A stretch of DNA of 64,000 nucleotides from Candidatus Zixiibacteriota bacterium (GTDB lineage: Bacteria > Zixibacteria > MSB-5A5 > JAABVY01 > JAHJOQ01). The notes below the pieces were generated by a model. It was not told the origin of the DNA. It ran no database searches and saw only the letters and a list, made by a program, of their open reading frames with translations. The DNA lies in the NCBI GenBank assembly GCA_018820315.1, contig JAHJOQ010000019.1, positions 1-64,000 on the forward strand, written 5' to 3'. How positions within the stretch are numbered: the first letter of the stretch is position 1; the number at the start of each line of letters is the position of its first letter. Of this stretch, positions 52,468 through 63,000 are shown in pieces. The position numbers and the translations under genes are program-made.

Positions 52468-52658
52468 ATGACCTTTCCCGCCAAAGACTTTCACGCTTTA
52501 TACCAATATACAGCCCAAACGGCAAGGAATTCCACAAACGCGGAAAAAGTTTCCATTGGGAGGCAGTACTCGCACACCTAACATATTGTCTATCAGGATA
52601 TTAGAAATGACTACTACTGGCATGCGGTTTGCGAAGTGATTCCCCGGAGGTATTATAC

Positions 52659-53747
52659 ATGGTAACACGAGCCAGATATGTTAGATCGGGAGAATCGAGA
52701 GATTCGTCACTTGTCAACGAGGTGATCGCCACCCTTCGAGCTCGAAGGAAGTTGATATACATCTTCATGGCGGCAGTCTTCGCACTCTCAACCGTCGTGC
52801 TGATATTGACACCGAACAAGTATGAAGCATCAGCGAGAATCATGCCTGCCATGGCGAGTCAGACGGGAGCCGCAGGTGCGTTTGCGCAGTCAATGGGTCA
52901 GGGATCGCAATCCCTATCGAGTCTCATGCTCTCCAAGGTTGGAAGCATGGCTACAATCATTGTTGAACTCTTGAAAGGCAGAACTGTGCTGGACAGCGTC
53001 CTGCTGCACAGATACACGGACGTTGGGGGAGGCCGGGAAGGCGATCTGTTCGAGCTATGGGACGTTGAGAACACCGACCTCGCACGGATGAAGCTGTTGT
53101 CGAAAGCATCATTCTCCGGCGATTCGAAGACAGGCATCGTAACGATTTCCGTCGAGACAGACTATCCGAACCTGAGCGCACAGGTATGCAATGAATTTGT
53201 CAGTCAACTTGACAAGTACAAGCGTTCTCTCGATGCGACTATGGCTGATGAAATGAGCCGCTACCTTGCTGAGCAAGTTATGCTGCAAAATAAGGCTGTG
53301 GAGGAGGCCGAAAGCAAGCAGGAGAATTTCTTCACTGCCAACAGGAACTATCTGCGGGCCGATGATCCTAAGCTTAGGCTGGAGGTTGAAAGACATGAAA
53401 GAAATGTCATGTTCCAGCGGCAGGTGCTTGCAAACCTCATGGAACTAAAAGTCCGAAGCGACATGGAGAGGGAGAAGGAAGTCCCGCGAATCTCAGTGCT
53501 TGAATTGGCCGCACCGCCAGTCCTGAAATCGGGTCCGCAAAGAGTGAAATCGATTCTGATGATGACGATGTTCGGATTCGTGTTCGCTGTCGGGCTTGTC
53601 GCGCTCAAACTGTCGTACGACACACATTTCTCGCAGGCGACGAAATCGGTGTTGGCAGATTCCTATCATTCGGTCGGGCAGGATTTGCGAGTCATCACCA
53701 GGAGAATCAAGTCTCCCCTGCATACCGTGCGAGAACCGGAGGCATAG
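52659..53747 (+). CDS. Wzz-type chain-length regulator
   Basis: The start is ATG 52659 with a GGAGGT 7 nt upstream, giving 362 aa. Two membrane helices bracket a periplasmic coiled-coil-rich domain: about 31-52 (LIYIFMAAVFALSTVVLIL) and about 300-322 (ILMMTMFGFVFAVGLVALKL), with NKYEASARIMPAMASQ after the first. FCNEFVSQLDKY-like and long helical AVEEAESKQENFF segments fit the polysaccharide copolymerase family (Wzz_1). It should set the length of exported glycans. It is 3 nt before the O-antigen-ligase-like gene, so the two form an operon; no glycosyltransferases are in the window. Confidence 0.88.
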   Translation: MVTRARYVRSGESRDSSLVNEVIATLRARRKLIYIFMAAVFALSTVVLILTPNKYEASARIMPAMASQTGAAGAFAQSMGQGSQSLSSLMLSKVGSMATIIVELLKGRTVLDSVLLHRYTDVGGGREGDLFELWDVENTDLARMKLLSKASFSGDSKTGIVTISVETDYPNLSAQVCNEFVSQLDKYKRSLDATMADEMSRYLAEQVMLQNKAVEEAESKQENFFTANRNYLRADDPKLRLEVERHERNVMFQRQVLANLMELKVRSDMEREKEVPRISVLELAAPPVLKSGPQRVKSILMMTMFGFVFAVGLVALKLSYDTHFSQATKSVLADSYHSVGQDLRVITRRIKSPLHTVREPEA

Positions 53748-53750
53748 CTG

Positions 53751-55178
53751 ATGATTCCGGCAATGCTGGTGGCTCTACTGCCTCTCGGGCTCGTACTTAC
53801 AATAGTCGTCGCCACCAGGACCACGTTTGATAATCTGAAGATATTCGCCGTTTTAATGCCTCTACAGGCCTTTGCCACCTTAGAGGCCGGTTTTTCGATT
53901 CCCCCAATTTATGTTTTCCTGGTATTGATATTGATAGGTGTTGCGATGAAAGGGGAACCCATTCTAACCGATTCTCCGGGGAGCAAGCCTTTGATGTGGT
54001 TCCTTGCGATCGCAGTGTTGTCGACTATTGCTGCCGCCATCTGGATAAAGCTACCCGCAGTACAGTTTGACAACTGGATGAGATTCAGGGCGAGCTCGGC
54101 ACGGAGCCCACTGCAGCTTGCGTTGACACTCTTCCACTTCCTGCCGTTTTTCCTAATCGTTGCAAGTGCTAAAACAGAGGACTCGGCCAATTCGCTCCTC
54201 AAGATACATCTCGGTGTCGGTGCCGTCATGATTTGCCTCGGGCTGTACCAGATTGCCGCGTTTGCACTGGACCTCCCATTCAAGGACTATACCTGGTCAA
54301 TCAACGCTGTCACTCAATCTTCGATAATAGACTATGGCAAGGTGCATGCATACGGCGCAGGAGTCACCGATTTCGCGGCCAGAACAACTTTTGTCGAAAC
54401 GCGCGATTTCGCCGACTACCTTCTGTCTGTCGTTCCTCTGGCAGCCGCCTTGTGGATATCCGGTTCCAAACAGATCAAGGAGCGGTTCGGTTTCCTGGCG
54501 TCGCCGCTCGTAGCTGCGCTTGGTGCAATTACCATATTCCTGACCATGTCGCGGTCGGCATGGGTTATACTCGTGATATCGCTGCTTGTACTGGCATTCT
54601 GGCTCGCACCTCGCTCGCTGCTCAAGCAAATACCGATCACATTTGTTCTCATAGCCGTTGCAGTCGTACTACTGGTCAAAGCAGGCTTTTTCAACGAATC
54701 GGGGATTTCATTCTTCTCGATCATTGCTGAACGACTAAGCATAGAAGGTATCATAACAGACCCGAGAGTTCTCTATCTGGTCGTGGCCTGGGATGTTTTT
54801 CTAACAAGCCCGGTTCTCGGTGTCGGCGCGGGGAATTTCTCGATTATCGGTGCGGATATGCTCGGATTCGACGTGCTTGCGAGCGCTCACGGTATCCCCT
54901 GGCAGGCGCTCTGCGAATTCGGATTCCTTGGATTCTGCGCGCTGATGGTGGTCTTCTTCAGCATCATGCGATCGCTCTCACGATCAATCAAAAGAAGCAA
55001 GATTCCCAATCAGCGGGCTATTTTGGTTGGGCTGTTCGCGTCGTTGCTGGCGCTCTTCCTCAATAGCTTTACCGGCCATGATCGGCCACCGTTCTACCTA
55101 ATCTTCATAATGGGACTGTCAGCAACTTACGCCTCTCTTGCCCGTAAGTCTGCATCCGCAGTTGAAGCGGAATCCTGA
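53751..55178 (+). CDS. O-antigen ligase-like (Wzy_C) membrane protein
   Basis: A 475-aa integral membrane protein with about twelve hydrophobic segments. GGAGG precedes the ATG. The Wzy_C region near 365-400 has VLGVGAGNFSIIG, followed by SAHGIPWQALCEFGFLGF, the second being the H..W-x-L-xE-G-x-x-G pattern of WaaL/Wzy proteins. Charged loops (KGEPILTDSPGS near 65; RSASSARSPLQ region near 105) lie between helices. With the adjacent Wzz it likely polymerises or ligates surface polysaccharide. It differs from the TPR-bearing relative at 3093-5003. Confidence 0.85.
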   Translation: MIPAMLVALLPLGLVLTIVVATRTTFDNLKIFAVLMPLQAFATLEAGFSIPPIYVFLVLILIGVAMKGEPILTDSPGSKPLMWFLAIAVLSTIAAAIWIKLPAVQFDNWMRFRASSARSPLQLALTLFHFLPFFLIVASAKTEDSANSLLKIHLGVGAVMICLGLYQIAAFALDLPFKDYTWSINAVTQSSIIDYGKVHAYGAGVTDFAARTTFVETRDFADYLLSVVPLAAALWISGSKQIKERFGFLASPLVAALGAITIFLTMSRSAWVILVISLLVLAFWLAPRSLLKQIPITFVLIAVAVVLLVKAGFFNESGISFFSIIAERLSIEGIITDPRVLYLVVAWDVFLTSPVLGVGAGNFSIIGADMLGFDVLASAHGIPWQALCEFGFLGFCALMVVFFSIMRSLSRSIKRSKIPNQRAILVGLFASLLALFLNSFTGHDRPPFYLIFIMGLSATYASLARKSASAVEAES

Positions 55179-55229
55179 TTACATTTGAAGCTGGAGCCGG
55201 CATCATCGGTCTGGGGTCAGATTTACGAA

Positions 55230-56417
55230 TCAATGAGTGTAGACGAATTCTACGAATGGCCCTTGATAGTACGGGGGATAGAAGGCCTCTCGTGAGTGAA
55301 ATTCAAGTCTGCGGACAGCCGTCTCAGGATATTCATCATCCCGAAATGCAAACCGAAGTCCATACGGTGTCTCTTCCGGATGCGCGTATATCTCCATCAC
55401 GTCCATGGCAAGAATTCCTTTTTCGGTTGATTTGACAACCGAGAAGGAATCAGCATCCACACGAGGTGCTGTATTCCCGGTAACTAAATCTTCGCTCCAC
55501 TCCTGAAGAATCCGTCGCACCATTATAGTCTGAGGCACCCAATTCGCATCAGCGGAGATGTCGGAATGATGGGTTTCCTTGAAAACCAGTGTCGCTGATT
55601 CCAGATCAGCCAGATCCACCACACTTGGCAGTCGCGGGAGAACAACCAGTAATCGGCGATTGACGGTAGAATCGATATCCTGCCAGTGAAACATCGCAAT
55701 CTCTGCCTGCGATCCGAAATTCATCGAGTTGTTCTCAGGGTATTTTGAATTCACCTCAACATAAGCATCTCTGGCTATGGGAATCGAATCGTGTACAGTT
55801 CGCACGAGCACTATGTTGAATTCATTGTCCGAACCTGCGATATAGATCGTCGCACTGAAATCATGATACCCGGCCTGCGTTTTGGAGCATGTCACTAACT
55901 GCTCGCCAACCGGAACATTTGGTATCATAAAGAAACCATCTGGATTCGTGAAAGTAGAATCGTTACTCACAACGATCTTGGCACTGCCGACGGAACCATA
56001 AGCGGGATGCGTGACATATCCGCGGAGATCACCCACATCAATGTCGATCCGCAGGCTGATATCGAGCCAGCCGGTATCGGAGACGCTAATCTCCTCTGAG
56101 TAATCTCTGTACTCGTCACGGGTAACCATTAGAGTGTAAGTTCCGTGCGGTATACTATCGATAAAGTATTTGCCACTACTCAGCGTAGTGTCTGTTCGAC
56201 CGGCAACCTCAACTACTGCATCGGACAGCGGAACCGGTGTACCGTGAAGAAACACAAAGCCGGTGATTGCACCGTAACGCACAGGTTCCGGCGCAGGACC
56301 GGATTCATTGCTGCTGCATCCAGCGACTAGAAAAACCAACAGGCTGATTGCACATCTGATTCTCAATTCAATGCCACTCAACACCGACACTCCATTTATA
56401 GCATATTCCCCTGTCAT
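55230..56417 (-). CDS. Lipoprotein with carboxypeptidase-regulatory-like domains
   Basis: From ATG 56417 (395 aa; the start is uncertain and later GTG/TTG codons are possible) a lipobox LLVFLVAGCSSNE lies about residue 33. Two carboxypeptidase-D regulatory-like beta-sandwich repeats follow: about 50-122 (GFVFLHGTPVPLSDAVVEV, HGTYTLMVTRDEYRDY) and about 124-205 (GYVTHPAYGSVGSAKIVV, GFFMIPNVPVGEQLVTCS). The remaining half (RDAYVEVNSKYPENN..., LRFAFRDDEYPETAVRRLEFHSREA) resembles a DNRLRE-type beta-sandwich found on secreted proteins. No catalytic residues are seen; surface binding or scaffold roles are possible. A palindrome lies in its upstream region. Confidence 0.72.
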   Translation of the reverse strand: MTGEYAINGVSVLSGIELRIRCAISLLVFLVAGCSSNESGPAPEPVRYGAITGFVFLHGTPVPLSDAVVEVAGRTDTTLSSGKYFIDSIPHGTYTLMVTRDEYRDYSEEISVSDTGWLDISLRIDIDVGDLRGYVTHPAYGSVGSAKIVVSNDSTFTNPDGFFMIPNVPVGEQLVTCSKTQAGYHDFSATIYIAGSDNEFNIVLVRTVHDSIPIARDAYVEVNSKYPENNSMNFGSQAEIAMFHWQDIDSTVNRRLLVVLPRLPSVVDLADLESATLVFKETHHSDISADANWVPQTIMVRRILQEWSEDLVTGNTAPRVDADSFSVVKSTEKGILAMDVMEIYAHPEETPYGLRFAFRDDEYPETAVRRLEFHSREAFYPPYYQGPFVEFVYTH

Positions 56418-56442
56418 TCTAATTAACGAATCCTGACAGCAT

Positions 56443-56464
56443 TCGTTCAACGAAAATTGAACGA
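56443..56464. promoter_or_regulatory. Perfect inverted repeat in a divergent intergenic region
   Basis: TCGTTCAA-N6-TTGAACGA is a perfect 8-bp inverted repeat with a 6-bp centre, 26 nt upstream of the lipoprotein ATG and about 210 nt upstream of the Tricorn-like gene. Such spacing suits a dimeric repressor. No regulator is linked. The rest of the 256-bp gap holds no gene. Confidence 0.4.
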
Positions 56465-56673
56465 TCTCAAACTAATTAAGACTTGTTCCGGCCACAAATC
56501 AAGAGCAAATGTGGCGGCTGGCGTATGATCCGCCGAGTTCGTCACCTTGCCTATTGCTATCCTGCCTGCAAACGAGTACATTTATCCAATTCTATGAAGA
56601 GTTTATTTGTTGAAGCTCATATTTCAGTCGCTCACTGCAAGCGCAGATGCATACTAAAGACAACGGAGGATTT

Positions 56674-59600
56674 ATGCGTAGGTTTCTCATTCCGATATCC
56701 GTAATCATCCTGCTCATGGCCGGTCAGGCCTTTTCCGAGGAAGCAAGATTGCTTCGCTTTCCTGATGTTCACGGTGATAGAGTCGCTTTCATGCACGCAG
56801 GAGATATCTATCTGGCTCCCCGAGCAGGCGGACATGCGACCCGTCTGACCAGCCACGAAGGTCTGGAGCTATTTCCGAAATTCTCTCCCGATGGAAGCAA
56901 AATTGCTTTCACGGGGCAATACGATGGCGATATGTCCGTGTATGTCATGCCAATCGACGGCGGCGAACCGACAAGGCTGACATTCCACCCCGGCATTCAA
57001 CGAACCAGCGAGCGTTTCGGCCCGGAGAATATCGTGCTGGGATGGCATCCAGATGGCGACCGCGTACTGTTCCGATCACGCAAGGAGCCCTCTGACTGGT
57101 GGGATGGTCGCGCATATCTCGTTTATCTCAACGGCGGCATGCCTGAAGCACTTCCGATGAGAGCAGCCGGATTCACAAGCTTCTCGCCGGATGCGCACAA
57201 AGTCGCCTACTGCCCGACATTCAGAGATTTCCGTACTTGGAAGCGCTACATGGGCGGCATGGCACAGGATGTTTGGATATTTGATCTCGACGCGATGACT
57301 TCTCAGAAGATCACTGACTGGGACGGTACCGACAACATGCCAATGTGGTATCAGGGCAAGATATATTTCAACAGCGACCGCACGGGCAAGCTGAATCTGT
57401 ATTGCTATGATACGGAGACTGCGGAGACAAGACAGGTGACGCAGTTTGCCGAATTCGATGTCCGCTGGCCGAGTCTTGGTCCGGATGGGATAGCCTTCGA
57501 AAACGCAGGTTACCTGTATGTGCTCGATCTGCCCTCCGAGAAGCTGAACAAGCTTGAGATCACGATAACAACGGATCAGCCGTCTATGCGGACCGAGTTT
57601 GTAGGTGTATCTGACAAAGTCGGAGATTTTCACATTTCGCCCGACGGCAACCGCGCTGTGTTTTCGGCCAGAGGTGAGATTATCACTGTCCCCAAAAAGG
57701 AAGGCAACACAAGGAACCTGACCAACAGCTCCGGCGCAAATGACAGGGACCCTAAATGGTCGCCAGACGGTAAGTGGATCTGCTATACCTCGGATGAGTC
57801 CGGTGAAGAGGAACTGTACTTGATTTCGCAGGATGGCAAATTGAAAACAAGAGTCACAACTGACGGCCGCTGCCACAAGTATGAATCAGCATGGTCGCCC
57901 GACAGCAGGAAGATCGTGTTCTCTGACAAGAATCTCGCCTTGTATTATGTTGATGTCGAGACAAGAACGTTGACTCAGATTGACAAGTCCGACCGCAACG
58001 AAATCCGCTCGTACTCATGGTCCCCCGACAGCAAGTATCTTGCATACGACAAGCGACTCGAAAACAGGATATCCGCTTTGTTCGTGTATTCATTCGAAGA
58101 TCATCAGATACATCAGATAACACCCGGCACATCCAACGACTTCTCGCCTGCTTTTGATCCGGATGGAAAGTACCTCTACTTCTTATCTGAGAGGAATTTC
58201 AATCCGCTTCTCGGATCGTATGAATTTGAATACGTAAACACCGCTATTACGGATATCTACCTGATACTCCTTTCATCTACTGATAAATCTCCCTTTGAAC
58301 CGGAGAGTGATGAAGTCAATGTGGGAGCTGCAAAGGATAAGGACACGACATCTGCAAAAGAGAAGAACGCAGAATCGGTCAAGGTGAAAATTGATTTTGA
58401 TGGCATTTATCATCGACAGGTCCAATTCGATCTTCCGTCTGGAAACTATGACGCGCTGGATGCCATATCGGGAGCAGTGTTCTACACTTCAGAACCATTC
58501 TATGGACTCGACGGCAAGATTGGTGAAGAAGAGCCGGTACTCCACAAGTACGATATAAAAGAGAAGAAAGATTACCGCTTTGCGGAGGGGCTCTCCGGTT
58601 ATACGTTCACATACGATGGCAAGCAGATGCTTGTCAGGAAGGGTTCCGACTATCACATCGTCACAACATCGGGAGAGAAGATTGACATCGAAAAGAATAA
58701 ACTCGATCTGTCGAAGATGGAAATGCGTCTTGATCGGCAGGCAGAATACAGGCAGATGTTTGACAATGTCTGGCGGATGGAGCGGGACTTCTTCTATGAT
58801 GCGGCTATGCACGGCGTCGATTGGCAAGCCGTCGGCGAGAGGTACAGGACTCTTCTTCCGTATGTTGCTCACAGATTCGATCTGACCTACCTGCTCGGCG
58901 AAATGGTCGGTGAGCTCTCATGCTCGCACACATATATCGGCGGCGGCGATATGCCGAAGATAGAACAAAGCCAGACAGGACTGCTTGGAGTCGAGTTCGC
59001 AGTCGACAAAGCAAGCAATCGAATCAAGATTGCGCGCATACTCCCCGGCGAGAACTGGGACAAGAAGCTGAGATCGCCTCTGCGCGATCCGGGAGTAGAT
59101 GTCGCCGATGGGAACTATCTTCTGGCCATCGATGGACACGAGATAACCGCAGACGACAATCCCTACGCATTCACTGTCAACTGCGTCGATCGGACTATCA
59201 CATTGACGGTCAACTCCAAACCGGAAATGAAGGGTGCAAGGAATGTGACTGTCAGACCTATTGAATCTGAAGAGGCGCTCAGATACTACACTGTGGTCGA
59301 AGACACTCGCAAATATATCGATTCGGTGTCGAACGGCAAGATCGGATACATTCATATCCCGGACATGGACAGTTATGGATTGATTCGATTCGCCAAGATG
59401 TTCTATTATCAACTACGCAAGCCGGGACTGATAATCGATGTCAGATACAATGGTGGTGGATTTGTGTCGGGGCTGATTCTCGAACGTTTGCGGCGCGTGG
59501 TGAAGGCGATGGGCAGTTCTCGCAACTTCGCGGTGGGACCGATGCCTGGTGATGGTGTCAACGGGCACATGATTACACTGATGAATCAATTCTCCTGTTC

Positions 59601-59937
59601 CGATGGCGACTACTTCCCGTACTTCTTCCGCGAGTACCATCTTGGCCCCCTTCTTGGGAAACGATCCTGGGGTGGTGTGATCGGCATTCGAGGCTACAGG
59701 CCATTGATCGACGGAGGGTATTACACCGCGCCGGAATTCGGAATCTATGGCCTCGGCGGTCAATGGATAATGGAGAACGTCGGTGTTGTGCCCGACATCG
59801 AAGTGGACAATCTTCCCGATAGACTTGCGCAGGGATATGACGATCAGCTTGACAAAGCGATAGAATATCTGTTGGATAAGATAAAGACGGAACCGAGAAC
59901 GCTTCCGGGCAGGCCTCAGCCACCTAACCCTCGATGA
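56674..59937 (+). CDS. Tricorn-like protease, exported
   Basis: The start is ATG 56674 (GGAGG 5 nt upstream), giving 1087 aa, near the 1071 aa of Tricorn. Signal peptide about 1-21; seven- and six-blade-type PD40 propellers (about 22-560; FSPDGSKIAFT, WSPDGKWICYTS, WSPDSRKIVFSD, WSPDSKYLAYD); helical domain from about 680; PDZ-like segment from about 745-850; and S41-type core with H in ELSCSHTYIGGGD (about 756) and catalytic Ser in FSCSDGDYFPYFF (about 977). Tricorn trims proteasome-derived oligopeptides in archaea; bacterial copies with signal peptides act in the periplasm. With the two S9 enzymes it would complete peptide breakdown. Confidence 0.93.
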   Translation: MRRFLIPISVIILLMAGQAFSEEARLLRFPDVHGDRVAFMHAGDIYLAPRAGGHATRLTSHEGLELFPKFSPDGSKIAFTGQYDGDMSVYVMPIDGGEPTRLTFHPGIQRTSERFGPENIVLGWHPDGDRVLFRSRKEPSDWWDGRAYLVYLNGGMPEALPMRAAGFTSFSPDAHKVAYCPTFRDFRTWKRYMGGMAQDVWIFDLDAMTSQKITDWDGTDNMPMWYQGKIYFNSDRTGKLNLYCYDTETAETRQVTQFAEFDVRWPSLGPDGIAFENAGYLYVLDLPSEKLNKLEITITTDQPSMRTEFVGVSDKVGDFHISPDGNRAVFSARGEIITVPKKEGNTRNLTNSSGANDRDPKWSPDGKWICYTSDESGEEELYLISQDGKLKTRVTTDGRCHKYESAWSPDSRKIVFSDKNLALYYVDVETRTLTQIDKSDRNEIRSYSWSPDSKYLAYDKRLENRISALFVYSFEDHQIHQITPGTSNDFSPAFDPDGKYLYFLSERNFNPLLGSYEFEYVNTAITDIYLILLSSTDKSPFEPESDEVNVGAAKDKDTTSAKEKNAESVKVKIDFDGIYHRQVQFDLPSGNYDALDAISGAVFYTSEPFYGLDGKIGEEEPVLHKYDIKEKKDYRFAEGLSGYTFTYDGKQMLVRKGSDYHIVTTSGEKIDIEKNKLDLSKMEMRLDRQAEYRQMFDNVWRMERDFFYDAAMHGVDWQAVGERYRTLLPYVAHRFDLTYLLGEMVGELSCSHTYIGGGDMPKIEQSQTGLLGVEFAVDKASNRIKIARILPGENWDKKLRSPLRDPGVDVADGNYLLAIDGHEITADDNPYAFTVNCVDRTITLTVNSKPEMKGARNVTVRPIESEEALRYYTVVEDTRKYIDSVSNGKIGYIHIPDMDSYGLIRFAKMFYYQLRKPGLIIDVRYNGGGFVSGLILERLRRVVKAMGSSRNFAVGPMPGDGVNGHMITLMNQFSCSDGDYFPYFFREYHLGPLLGKRSWGGVIGIRGYRPLIDGGYYTAPEFGIYGLGGQWIMENVGVVPDIEVDNLPDRLAQGYDDQLDKAIEYLLDKIKTEPRTLPGRPQPPNPR

Positions 59938-59957
59938 TTAGACCCTGAGTGATATTA

Positions 59958-59988
59958 GAAAAAACCCCGCCGACAAATCGGCGGGGTT
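59958..59988. terminator. Bidirectional terminator between convergent genes
   Basis: Arms AACCCCGCCGA and TCGGCGGGGTT pair perfectly over 11 bp with loop CAAA (59963-59988). The minus strand runs into TTTTTT, so it is a strong terminator for the subtilase gene; the plus strand runs into TTCTTGTTTT for the Tricorn-like gene. Confidence 0.88.
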
Positions 59989-60009
59989 CTTGTTTTCGTG
60001 TATTGTCCT

Positions 60010-63000
60010 TTACAGGCAGGCTGCACACGGTACCGGACCGCCTGCGAAGATGTAGGCTATCAAATAGACAGCGTCATCGATATCAATTGCAGCGCTGCAA
60101 TCAGGATCTCCAGCCTCGAGCGGGTCTGGTGCAGGACCACCGGAAAATATGTAGACAACGATGAATACCGCATCGTCGATATCCACTGACTCGCTGCCAT
60201 CAGCATCACCGCACACATATGTAGGTGCACTGCTGACGGTCAAATTAACCGGAACCGGCCAGATCGCCTCAGATGGATCTGGGTCATTGGATGTGACCTG
60301 AATCTCGGACTGATAATAACCCTCGCCGAGATCGGCTGTCGAGATTGAGACGACAACAGTATCCTCACCTCCGGGCAGGACAATACCGCTGATCGGAGCA
60401 ATACTGATCCACTGGGCCGGAGCATAGTACTTCACAGCAAGCGCATCATGCAGGTAGTCGGCGTTGAACACTACCGTCATACCATCCAAACCATCCGCGT
60501 CCTCGATACCGACACTGCAGCCGAGAATGTCGAATCCACCTTCGATAGTCGAATACTGATACGTTATCATCCCGTTGGATTCCAGAATGATCTCAGCATT
60601 TATCACAGCGCCCGCAACGGCTTGATACTCCGGATAGTCAACAAACTGGATTATCAAGCTGTCATTTCTCGTCTCGTAAAGCACCTTCGCCCCAGGATTA
60701 TTGGCATTCGTCGGGTCGAGATCATCCCAGCACCAAGCGAGTATGTTATTCGGAACCGCAGTCGCGGGCATTGTGGTGTTGGAACGTGTGTTGTAACCTT
60801 CAGTCGGCCCAAATCCGATGAAGCCATTAGAGGCGATGTAGAATTCAGAGCAGTCGATACCATAGTAGTTGAATGTGAAGCCTATCGTAAGTGGACCGAC
60901 ATTGTTGTCATCACCGAGTCCGGAAACTTCGGTGCCTGTCGCCTGAATGTCTACCCAGTCAAACACAGGACCGCTCGGCTCATCCGAATCGACCCAGAAG
61001 TAACCCCAGGCGTCAGGGCCACCGGCATCAAATACGACATCATGACCGGGTGGTTCATTATCGACTCCCTTGATGTCGGCGTAATTCAAGTATCCTTCCG
61101 GATATGACTGTTTCGCAGGTGCCGCAAGCCCGGCAAGTTGCATGCTTTCGAACACCGACGCCTCTTTGCTGACAATCGGGACAATGGCAGCATTATATGT
61201 CAATGATCCGAGTCCTGAGTTGGATATTACTATGTCAGCCTTGGTTGAATCACCCTTCTGCAGGGAAAAATCAAGATAATTTGGAGCAACAGCGATCTCC
61301 GGCGCATAATCGAGTCTTATGTCATCAACATACCAATCATCGAAATCGATGCCTGAGCCGAAGTTGGATACTCGTATCTGGAAAGCGTTATAAAGAGCAT
61401 CCTCCGTAAGCGGGACAGAAACAGCTTCGAAGCTCGTCATGTCACCCGCGGCCCCGAGTTGCCTGCTGATCTCGATCCAGTTTCCATATCGATTCCTGTA
61501 TTCGAATACAAGATCATCGTCCACATCCGGTGATTCACCCGGTCCCCGACGTTGATAATAGTACGACATCACCGCCCCGGTCTGTTCTGACAGATCAATC
61601 AATTGTGAAACCAGCGTGTCGACTCCCCCATCCAAATGCAGCGAATATGGTGGTGATGGAGGCGAGTATGCATCGCCGGCTATTTCGCCACCCGCATTGA
61701 ACATCCAGCGCTCTGTGTCGACGAACGGATCAGGGAATGGCTCATACCACGGGAATGAAGCAGCCGTCCCGGCAGATATCACCTCGAACGTCGCATAGGC
61801 AGAAACATCTGGATCTGCAGTCGATGAGGCCTTTATCCACGAACTGCTGCTGACATTGAGCGGCGTACCCGCAGGAATTTCGATTTTCACCAATATGCCA
61901 AGCGATTCGGTAGGCTGGATTGTCCCGGTAGAAGTGATCTGCATGCTGTTTGCAGCATCCCAGAAAGAGACATCCCATGCCGAGGCTGAATCAGTCAGAT
62001 CGTAGTCATCGGCATAAAGACCGCTATTGGTTATACTGATCAGGAACAACGCACTATCTCCGGCAGGACCAAACTGACTCGCCGAATTCGGCGCAATCTG
62101 GACTTTGTAATCGGATGGTTTCCCGACAAAGACGTCATCCACAAACCAGTCATCGTATGCTCCGACCGTGCCGGTCGCCGAAAATCTCAGCTTCAATCCC
62201 GAATGAAACGCATCGATTGGGAGCGATATTTCGACCATCTCGTATTCGGTCATATCCGCGTCGCCACCTGAGTGAGTCTGAATGGTCGTCCACGAGCTCG
62301 ACTGATTGAGATACTCAACCACGAGATCATCTCCAGTCTCGGGGCTGTCACCGCCACCGGTACGCTCATAGTAATACCTGAGAATGACGTTAAATTCATT
62401 CGACAAATCGATGGCCTGAGACTCGACAAAATCGCTCCCGGAAGGATCGCCGTTGAGTCCCAGGGAATATACGGGAGACGGTTCATCGATGCCGACTTCG
62501 CTGACAGAGGCGCCACTGTGCAGCACCCATTTGCCGACATTGATGCTGCTTGTCGGGAAATCATCACTGAACGGTATCGCGAATGGCTGCCCATCCGAGA
62601 TAGTCGTCACCATCGCCTCTGCTGTCACAGAGGGGTCGCCACCGGATGACACCACGATCGTGGCAACATCCTGATCGCCGTAAAGGCTCGAAGGAACTTC
62701 GACAGCAACAGAAAATGTAAAGCTATCGTCAGATGCGACCGATGGCGTCTGCGTAATCTGAACCAATCCCAGTTGATCCCAAAAAGATGTCGACCAGGTC
62801 ACGCCTGCTGCTGATAGATCGTATACATCTGAGTAGATGCCGTCGTTGGTGATCTGCAGGGTATGCCACACTGTGTCACCCACAGCTCCTGTGCCAGACT
62901 GGTTTTCCGGAGCCAGACTCAGGGCGTAATCGATAACCCTGAACGTATACAGGTCCGTAGTGTCTGCCTCACCTCTCGCATTCATGGCGTACAGATAGTA

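Noticed and set aside
57076-57876. 266-codon open frame on the minus strand
   Set aside because: It is antisense to the Tricorn-like propeller repeats.
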